This document shows, piece after piece, positions 16,022-21,239 of a stretch of 21,239 nt of DNA. The notes beneath the pieces were generated by a model. The model was not told where the DNA came from. It ran no database searches and saw only the letters and a list, made by a program, of their open reading frames with translations. The translations under genes and the position numbers were made by a program. Each line of letters opens with the position of its first letter. Positions within the stretch are counted from its first letter, which is position 1. Source of the DNA: Deltaproteobacteria bacterium. Its GTDB lineage: Bacteria; Desulfobacterota; Syntrophia; Syntrophales; UBA2210. Where the stretch lies: contig JAFGQD010000048.1 of the NCBI GenBank assembly GCA_016935875.1, forward strand, positions 1 to 21,239. Direction: 5' to 3'.

Positions 16022-16188
16022 ATTAGGTTCTCCATTCTTTTCTGACGGCTTCGAAATACATCTCATCAGCCTGTGATCTCAAACTAATACGATGAATCTT
16101 CATTACATAACTGCCTGGGATAGAAGGTTTCTTCGTATGTCTACAATGACAGGTTTGACAAATTCGATTCTTTGCGAAATCGCCATAG

Positions 16189-17388
16189 TTATATTTCCAG
16201 TAAATGTCCCATCTTATCCTTCTTCGTTTTCAGATAGCGAACACTGTCCTTGTTCGGCTGAATCTCGATGGGAACCCTCTCTACTACCTCTACACCGTAA
16301 CCCTCAACCCCCACAATTTTTTTGGGATTGTTCGTCATCAAACGCATCTTTCTGACGCCAAGATCAACAAGGATCTGTGCCCCTATCCCGTAATCTCTGA
16401 GATCTTCTTTAAATCCCAGCTCAATATTCGCCTCGACAGTATCCCTTCCCTGTTCCTGCAGGTGATAGGCCTTTATCTTGTTCGCGAGTCCGATCCCTCT
16501 GCCCTCCTGGTGCATATATACGATGACGCCTTTCCCCTCTTTGTCCACCATCTCCATAGCCTTGTGAAGCTGGTCACCACAATCACAGCGCAGCGACCCG
16601 AAAAGATCCCCGGTTACGCACTCGGAATGCACCCGGACAAGCACCTCATCTTCGGGCTGTATATCACCCTTGACGAGGGCGATATGCTTCATCTCATCCA
16701 CATCATTCTCATAGACGATGATCTTGAATTCTCCACCGTATTTGGTGGGGAGCGTTGCTTCGGCGACCCTTTTTATAAGGCGTTCATGTTGCATCCGGAA
16801 ATCAATCAGGTCGGCAACGGTGACGATCTTGATGCCGTGCTCCTTTGCAAACAGATCAAGATCGGGCATCCTCGCCATGGTACCGTCTTCCTTCATGATC
16901 TCACAGATAACGCCCGCAGGTTTCAGATACGCCAACCTGGCCAGATCAACAGACCCTTCGGTCTGCCCTGTCCGAACCAGGACGCCCCCTTTGCGCGCCC
17001 GTATGGGGAAAACGTGCCCCGGACTGACCAGATCACCGGGCTGTGCGTCGTCGGCTACGGCTGTCAATATGGTTGTTGCCCTGTCCTTAGCGGAGATCCC
17101 CGTAGTAACTCCCTTCCTTGCCTCAATGGAAATTGTAAAGGCCGTACCGAATTGAGATTTATTATTGGTGGTCATCAGAGGGAGTTCCATCCGGTCCGCA
17201 AGATCGCCGGCCATGGAAAGACATATCAAACCCCTGCCGTGTTTTGCCATAAAATTGATAGCCTCCGGCGTGACGTGCTCAGCGGCCATACACAAGTCAC
17301 CTTCATTTTCTCTGTCTTCATCATCAACCAGTATTACCATCTTGCCATTTTTTATATCTTCAATAGCCTCTTGTATCGTACTAACCAT
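16189..17388 (-). CDS. ribBA: Bifunctional 3,4-dihydroxy-2-butanone-4-phosphate synthase / GTP cyclohydrolase II
   Basis: Fusion of 399 residues that supplies both branches of riboflavin synthesis. The N-terminal half (about 1-200) converts ribulose 5-phosphate and shows DDEDRENEGDL (22-32), GISAKDRATTI and GHVFPIRARKGGVLVRTGQTE. The C-terminal half (about 205-399) opens GTP and has the zinc ligands Cys257, Cys268 and Cys270 (SEC...RCDC), HQEGRGIGLANKIKAY and MTNNPKK. Both active sites look intact, so this is not a family member with one dead half. AGAGGAG precedes the ATG. It lies 39 bases after ribE. Confidence 0.96.
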   Translation of the reverse strand: MVSTIQEAIEDIKNGKMVILVDDEDRENEGDLCMAAEHVTPEAINFMAKHGRGLICLSMAGDLADRMELPLMTTNNKSQFGTAFTISIEARKGVTTGISAKDRATTILTAVADDAQPGDLVSPGHVFPIRARKGGVLVRTGQTEGSVDLARLAYLKPAGVICEIMKEDGTMARMPDLDLFAKEHGIKIVTVADLIDFRMQHERLIKRVAEATLPTKYGGEFKIIVYENDVDEMKHIALVKGDIQPEDEVLVRVHSECVTGDLFGSLRCDCGDQLHKAMEMVDKEGKGVIVYMHQEGRGIGLANKIKAYHLQEQGRDTVEANIELGFKEDLRDYGIGAQILVDLGVRKMRLMTNNPKKIVGVEGYGVEVVERVPIEIQPNKDSVRYLKTKKDKMGHLLEI

Positions 17389-17427
17389 TTTGCTCCTCTT
17401 ATCCTCATCTATTTTTCTCTTACAGCG

Positions 17428-18063
17428 TTATGTAAGAAATCCATGTTTCGACAGAAAATCCTCATCGATTCCCCTGTCGGGATGGACGAATCGTTCCACA
17501 TACTTTCCCAGGATGTCTGTTTCAACATTCACCCGGTCACCCGCCTTCTTGAACCCGAGTGTCGTCTCCCGAGCGGTGTGAGGAATAATATTAACATAAA
17601 ATCTGTTTTTTTCATATTCGTTAACGGTAAGGCTGATACCGTCCACCGCAACAGACCCCTTCCGGACAATGTACCGGCCCGTCTCTTCGCCTACTTCCAC
17701 ACCGAATATGATGGAGTTTGACCGTTCCTTCCTCTCGCGGATATCTCCGACGCAATCGACATGTCCAAGGACAAAATGTCCGCCCAGGTGCGACTGTAAT
17801 GTAAGGGCCTTTTCCAGGTTGACCCTGTCTCCAATCTTCAACGCCCGCAAGGTTGTCTTTGCCAGGGTTTCCGCTGAAACATCCGCGGAAAAACTGCCAT
17901 CCGTAACTTCAACAACGGTAAGGCAGGCGCCACTCACCGCCACGCTGTCACCTATCGTGACATCATCGAGGCTCATCGACGTGTGTATGCTCAGGAGGAG
18001 ATCCTCTCCCCTTCTGGCTGTCCTCTTCACAATGCCTACACTTTCAACAATACCGGTAAACAT
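17428..18063 (-). CDS. ribE: Riboflavin synthase, alpha subunit
   Basis: Last riboflavin enzyme, 211 residues: dismutates two 6,7-dimethyl-8-ribityllumazine molecules to riboflavin and the RibH substrate. Two homologous lumazine-binding repeats are visible, about 1-97 (MFTGIVESVG; GDSVAVSGACLTV; VSAETLAKTTL) and 98-200 (GHFVLGHVDCVG; GSVAVDGISLTVN; IPHTARETTLG). Its ATG overlaps the nrdR stop as TAATG, with AAGGA upstream, so translation is coupled. Also called ribC in some genomes. In related clusters ribD usually stands between nrdR and this gene; here it is absent. Confidence 0.95.
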   Translation of the reverse strand: MFTGIVESVGIVKRTARRGEDLLLSIHTSMSLDDVTIGDSVAVSGACLTVVEVTDGSFSADVSAETLAKTTLRALKIGDRVNLEKALTLQSHLGGHFVLGHVDCVGDIRERKERSNSIIFGVEVGEETGRYIVRKGSVAVDGISLTVNEYEKNRFYVNIIPHTARETTLGFKKAGDRVNVETDILGKYVERFVHPDRGIDEDFLSKHGFLT

Positions 18064-18521
18064 TACCTGTCCTTTTTGAGAAATCCCTTCAACTCATCTA
18101 TGAATTCATTCACGTCCCTGAACTCCCTGTACACGGACGCGAACCTGACATAGGCCACCCCATCAAGGGTATGAAGCTCTTCCATAATCTTTTCGCCTAT
18201 AACGTGAGTTGGTATCTCCTTTAAGGTGGATTCCTGGCACTCCTGCTCAATTCTGTCAACTGTTTCTTCTATAATCTCCATACTGATCGGGCGTTTCTCA
18301 CACGCCTTTTTTATCCCTGAAAAGATCTTACCCCTGTCGAAAGATTCTCTCCTGCCATCCTTCTTCACCACCACGGGAAGAACATCCTCGACATATTCGT
18401 AGGTGGTGAATCGTTTTTTGCAGCCCAGACACTCTCTCCGTCTTCGTATCGCGGTCCCGTCTCTGCTTATCCGTGAATCAATAACCTTGTTTTCTCCGTT
18501 GGAACAGAAAGGACAATTCAT
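18063..18521 (-). CDS. nrdR: Transcriptional repressor NrdR
   Basis: Nucleotide-sensing repressor of ribonucleotide reductase genes, 152 residues. The N-terminal zinc ribbon uses Cys3, Cys6, Cys31 and Cys34 (CPFC...CLGC) with the basic stretch RRRRE; an ATP-cone follows (about 46-136; VVVKKDGRRESFDRGKIFSGIKKACEKRPI). Its ATG overlaps the dCMP deaminase stop by four bases and its stop overlaps the ribE start by one base. The pairing with dCMP deaminase suits joint control of deoxynucleotide pools. No NrdR boxes or nrd genes are in view. Confidence 0.96.
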   Translation of the reverse strand: MNCPFCSNGENKVIDSRISRDGTAIRRRRECLGCKKRFTTYEYVEDVLPVVVKKDGRRESFDRGKIFSGIKKACEKRPISMEIIEETVDRIEQECQESTLKEIPTHVIGEKIMEELHTLDGVAYVRFASVYREFRDVNEFIDELKGFLKKDR

Positions 18522-18976
18522 GGTTTTCTCGCTCCTACGCCCGCCTCCCTGAGCATCTCTTCGGCAAGCTCATCACGATAGTTCTCGGTATAGACGACAG
18601 AGACTATTCCGGAATTTATAATCATCTTGGAACATATTATGCACGGGTGGTTGGTGCAGTAGATCGTTGCGCCCTTTGTGCTCACACCATGAAGAGCGGC
18701 CTGAATGATAGCATTCTGTTCGGCGTGAAGTCCCCTGCACAGTTCATGACGCTCACCCGACGGGACACTCATTTGGTCTCTCAGGCACCCTACCTCCGAA
18801 CAGTGTCGTATGCCCGCAGGCGGACCGTTGTACCCTGTTGCCAGCATTCGCTTATCCCTTACAAGAACGGCTCCGACCTTGCGACGCAGGCATGTGGAAC
18901 GCCTTGAAACAAGTTCGACAATATCCATGAAATATTGATCCCAGGAAGGACGTGTGGTCTGCGTTTCGGGTTTCAT
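18518..18976 (-). CDS. dCMP deaminase (deoxycytidylate deaminase, ComEB-like)
   Basis: Zinc enzyme of 152 residues converting dCMP to dUMP for thymidylate synthesis. The catalytic zinc site is complete: His84 and Glu86 (HAEQN), Cys112 and Cys115 (PCIIC). GYNGPPAGIRHC and a second cluster of His/Cys (HCSEVGC, ELC) resemble the extra zinc site of dCMP deaminases and distinguish it from cytidine or RibD-type deaminases. Start ATG 18976 has AAGGAAA upstream. It is 62 bases after glyA and overlaps nrdR by four. GlyA gives the methylene-tetrahydrofolate that thymidylate synthase needs. Confidence 0.92.
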   Translation of the reverse strand: MKPETQTTRPSWDQYFMDIVELVSRRSTCLRRKVGAVLVRDKRMLATGYNGPPAGIRHCSEVGCLRDQMSVPSGERHELCRGLHAEQNAIIQAALHGVSTKGATIYCTNHPCIICSKMIINSGIVSVVYTENYRDELAEEMLREAGVGARKP

Positions 18977-19038
18977 CTTCCGCGTTTCCTTATGTCTCTC
19001 TCAACCTGAACAGACAACAATCTATTGCTGTGAGTGAG

Positions 19039-20298
19039 CTAAAAGCCCCCGGACTTCAGCCTATTCTCGTACAGTGGAAAGTCTTCGCACAGGGAATCAA
19101 CCTCTTTTCTGACTTCCTTTATATGCTCTTCATTATCGACATCATCAATAATGTAAGCCATAAGATGCGCAATCTTCCTCATCTCCTCTTCTTTCATCCC
19201 CCTCGTCGTCAGGGCGGGTGTACCAACTCGTATGCCGCTTGTAATCATCGGGCCTTGTGTATCAAATGGTATGCCGTTTTTATTTGTGGTTATCCCTGCT
19301 CTGTCGAGTGCGGCTTCGGCGTCCTTTCCAGTAACCCCTTTGGCGGTAAGATCAATCAGTATCAGGTGATTATCGGTGCCACCGGAGACGAGGCGAAGTC
19401 CTTTGTCCGTCAGTGCCTCAGCCAGGGCCTTGGCGTTCTTCAGGATCTGGAGCTGATACTCCTTGAATGCCGGTTCAAGGGCCTCCTTGAATGCCACCGC
19501 CTTGGCCGCGATGATATGCATCAGTGGTCCACCCTGACTGCCCGGGAAAACGCGGCTGTTCAATATCTTGGCAAATTCTTCCTTGCACATGATGAGACCG
19601 CCCCGCGGACCGCGTAGTGTCTTGTGGGTTGTCGATGTGACAAATTCACAAACCCCAACAGGAGAAGGGTGCAGATCCGCCGCGATGAGACCCGCTATAT
19701 GGGCGATATCCGCCATGATAACCGCCCCGGTCTTATCCGCTATCACTCTGAATGCCTCGAAGTCGATAGTTCTTGGATAAGCGCTTGCGCCAACGACAAT
19801 CATTTTGGGGTTATGTTTTTTTGCCTGATCTTCGACTTCATTGAAATCTATAGTTTCCGTTTCTCTGTCCACACCGTATGAAACGACATTGTAGAGCCTT
19901 CCTGAAAAGTTGACCGGGCTTCCATGAGTCAAATGCCCGCCATGGGAGAGATTCATTCCGAGGATCGTATCGCCGGGCTGGAGTGCGGCGAAATAGACCG
20001 CCATATTCGCCTGGCTTCCGGAGTGCGGCTGAACATTGACATGATCGGCGCCGAAGAGTCTTTTTGCGCGCTCTATGGCAAGGTTCTCCGCGACATCGAC
20101 AAACTCGCACCCGCCGTAATATCTCTTGCCAGGATACCCTTCCGCATATTTGTTCGTCATAATGCAACCCTGGGCTTCAAGAACCGCCTCGCTCACGAAA
20201 TTCTCCGAGGCAATGAGTTCAAGCTTGCCGGACTGCCGTCTGGTTTCATCAAGAATCGCCCGGGCTATTTCCGGGTCTGTATCCCACAAAACGGACAT
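19039..20298 (-). CDS. glyA: Serine hydroxymethyltransferase
   Basis: PLP enzyme of 419 residues that interconverts serine and glycine while making 5,10-methylene-tetrahydrofolate. Signature features: LELIASENFVSEAV (26-39), TNKYAEGYPGKRYYGGCE, HSGSQAN, MADIAHIAGL, and the PLP-binding Lys226 in TSTTHKTLRGPRGG. The C-terminus has GPMITSGIRVGTPALTTRGM, which contacts the substrates. Length is normal. Its ATG overlaps the rpiB stop by one base (TAATG) with GGAGG upstream. Confidence 0.97.
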   Translation of the reverse strand: MSVLWDTDPEIARAILDETRRQSGKLELIASENFVSEAVLEAQGCIMTNKYAEGYPGKRYYGGCEFVDVAENLAIERAKRLFGADHVNVQPHSGSQANMAVYFAALQPGDTILGMNLSHGGHLTHGSPVNFSGRLYNVVSYGVDRETETIDFNEVEDQAKKHNPKMIVVGASAYPRTIDFEAFRVIADKTGAVIMADIAHIAGLIAADLHPSPVGVCEFVTSTTHKTLRGPRGGLIMCKEEFAKILNSRVFPGSQGGPLMHIIAAKAVAFKEALEPAFKEYQLQILKNAKALAEALTDKGLRLVSGGTDNHLILIDLTAKGVTGKDAEAALDRAGITTNKNGIPFDTQGPMITSGIRVGTPALTTRGMKEEEMRKIAHLMAYIIDDVDNEEHIKEVRKEVDSLCEDFPLYENRLKSGGF

Positions 20299-20732
20299 TA
20301 TGTATTTTCCTCCTCAATATTGTTTATCTTGTCGAGTCGTCTCCTGTGACGACCGCCCTCAAATTCAGTATCCAACCACACGGTTACAATAGCTACGGCC
20401 GTCTCTATGTTCGTGCGTCTTCCGGCAAGGACGAGGACATTGGCATCGTTATGCATCCTGCTCATACGGGCCGTATCAGTATCCGTGCAGAGCGCGGCCC
20501 TCACACCCGGAAATTTATTTGCGACTATTGACATGCCCACTCCGGAACCGCAGATCAGGATTCCCCTTTCAAACTCCCCCACGGAAATCGCGCGGGCAAC
20601 CTTGGAAGCAAAATCGGGATAATCCACAGGTTCAACACTGTACGTTCCGACATCCGTCATCCCGCTGATTGACTCTTTCAGTGCTTCTTTCAGATCAAAG
20701 CCGGCATGATCGGAACCTATAATAATCTTCAG
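20298..20732 (-). CDS. rpiB: Ribose-5-phosphate isomerase B, probable CTG start
   Basis: Interconverts ribose 5-phosphate and ribulose 5-phosphate, the RibB substrate made use of downstream. About 144 residues. Family motifs: KIIIGSDHAGFDLK at the N-terminus with Asp8 and His9, catalytic Cys61 in GILICGSGVGMSIVANK, and RMHNDANVLVLAGR with His94. The frame has no ATG near the family start: the nearest lies upstream at 20789, inside fabF, giving 19 extra unlike residues. GAGGGGG (20741-20747), a very strong binding site, stands 8 bases before a CTG at the position where relatives have Met; the preceding ATT is the alternative. The stop overlaps glyA by one base. The enzyme call is firm, the start is inferred. 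Confidence 0.9.
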   Translation of the reverse strand: MKIIIGSDHAGFDLKEALKESISGMTDVGTYSVEPVDYPDFASKVARAISVGEFERGILICGSGVGMSIVANKFPGVRAALCTDTDTARMSRMHNDANVLVLAGRRTNIETAVAIVTVWLDTEFEGGRHRRRLDKINNIEEENT

Positions 20733-20745
20733 AATTGGTTCCCCC

Positions 20746-21239
20746 TCAGCTTTCAAATTTTTTATAGACAATAACCGAATTGACGCCACCGAATCCGAAG
20801 GTGTTCGACATGGCGGCCCTGATGTCCCTGTGTTGTGCTCTGTGTGGCGTATAATTCAGATCACATGTTGGATCCGGATTGTCCAGATTTATCGTCGGAG
20901 GTACGATCCCTTCCTGTATGGCCTTGACAGAAAAGATGGCCTCAACGCCACCCGCGGCGCCCAGCATATGACCTGTCATGGACTTTGTCGAACTGACGGC
21001 AAGCTCTTGGCAATGCTGCCCGAATACCTCTTTGATTGCCTTCGTTTCATACGTATCGTTAAGGGGCGTTGCTGTACCGTGCGCGTTTATGTAGTCGATA
21101 TCTGCGGGCTCCATCTCCGCATCCTGCAGGGCGAGCCGCATGCACCTGACGGCTCCTTCATGTCCCGGAGGGGGAGCCGCCATGTGAAAGGCATCGCTGG
21201 TTGATCCGGTCCCCGCAATCTCGGCATATATCCGCGCAC
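20746..21239 (-). CDS. fabF: 3-oxoacyl-ACP synthase II, C-terminal part (partial)
   Basis: The last 163 residues of the fatty-acid elongating condensing enzyme; the gene runs off the window at its 5' end, so the start and the catalytic Cys are not seen. The frame is open from the edge (ARIYAEIAGTGSTSDAFHMAAP). Both catalytic His residues are visible, in NAHGTATPLNDTYETKAIKEVFG and in KSMTGHMLGAAGG, along with the closing GFGGVN motif. The first Met inside the window (21183) is internal and not the start. KAS II (fabF) is favoured over KAS I by the NAHGTATPLND and MTGHMLGAAGG forms. The stop is 13 bases before the inferred rpiB start. Confidence 0.93.
   Translation of the reverse strand, partial: ARIYAEIAGTGSTSDAFHMAAPPPGHEGAVRCMRLALQDAEMEPADIDYINAHGTATPLNDTYETKAIKEVFGQHCQELAVSSTKSMTGHMLGAAGGVEAIFSVKAIQEGIVPPTINLDNPDPTCDLNYTPHRAQHRDIRAAMSNTFGFGGVNSVIVYKKFES

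Noticed and set aside
16022..16188. Promoter or FMN riboswitch between ribBA and ribH
   Set aside because: No -35/-10 pair with good spacing and none of the conserved FMN-element core segments are visible.
16204..17721. 505-codon plus-strand frame opposite ribBA and ribE
   Set aside because: It is antisense to two clear, full-length enzymes and spans their gene boundary; its composition is that of a mirrored coding strand.
18518..18976. The deaminase gene as a replacement for the missing RibD
   Set aside because: Its GYNGPPAG and HCSEVGC motifs mark it as a dCMP deaminase and it has no reductase domain.

Overview
The window is a piece of a chromosome that looks like Desulfobacterota (the old Deltaproteobacteria). 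I infer this from the gene order fabF-rpiB-glyA-dCMP deaminase-nrdR-rib genes-nusB, the NtrB/NtrC-type two-component pair and the tripartite RND pump, not from any marker gene. Two gene blocks converge near 11.7 kb. I saw no tRNA, rRNA, CRISPR array or intact insertion sequence.

Plus strand, 1-4265: a near-consensus sigma-70 promoter (108-137) drives a membrane histidine kinase (Cache-like sensor, two PAS domains, HisKA, HATPase) and, one base later, an NtrC-type sigma-54 response regulator. As read, the regulator is broken by a -1 frameshift in a six-A run (3908-3913). Both halves are otherwise intact, so this is a very recent mutation, a sequencing error or a recoding site.

4266-5645: about 1.4 kb with no recognised gene, but not empty. 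It holds an imperfect sigma-54-like element, a 10-bp palindrome between 9-base direct repeats, a possible 54-residue protein with a good ribosome binding site, a row of hairpins (one with a GNRA loop, one with an 11-bp stem and a C-rich loop) ending in a strong intrinsic terminator, and a possible decayed reading frame on the minus strand. This is the least explained part of the window.

Plus strand, 5646-11620: a tightly spaced RND efflux operon of periplasmic adaptor, inner-membrane pump and lipoprotein TolC-type outer-membrane channel.

Minus strand, 21239-11727: a long co-directional run with many 1- to 4-base overlaps: fabF (partial), rpiB, glyA, dCMP deaminase, nrdR, ribE, ribBA, ribH, nusB, a stand-alone peptidase-M17 N-terminal domain, trkA, trkH. 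The genes fit together metabolically. RpiB interconverts ribose 5-phosphate and ribulose 5-phosphate, and the latter is the RibB substrate. RibBA, RibH and RibE make riboflavin. GlyA supplies methylene-tetrahydrofolate and dCMP deaminase supplies dUMP for thymidylate synthesis, while NrdR controls ribonucleotide reductase. TrkA and TrkH form a potassium uptake system. ribD, needed for riboflavin synthesis, is missing from the cluster. rpiB appears to start at CTG.
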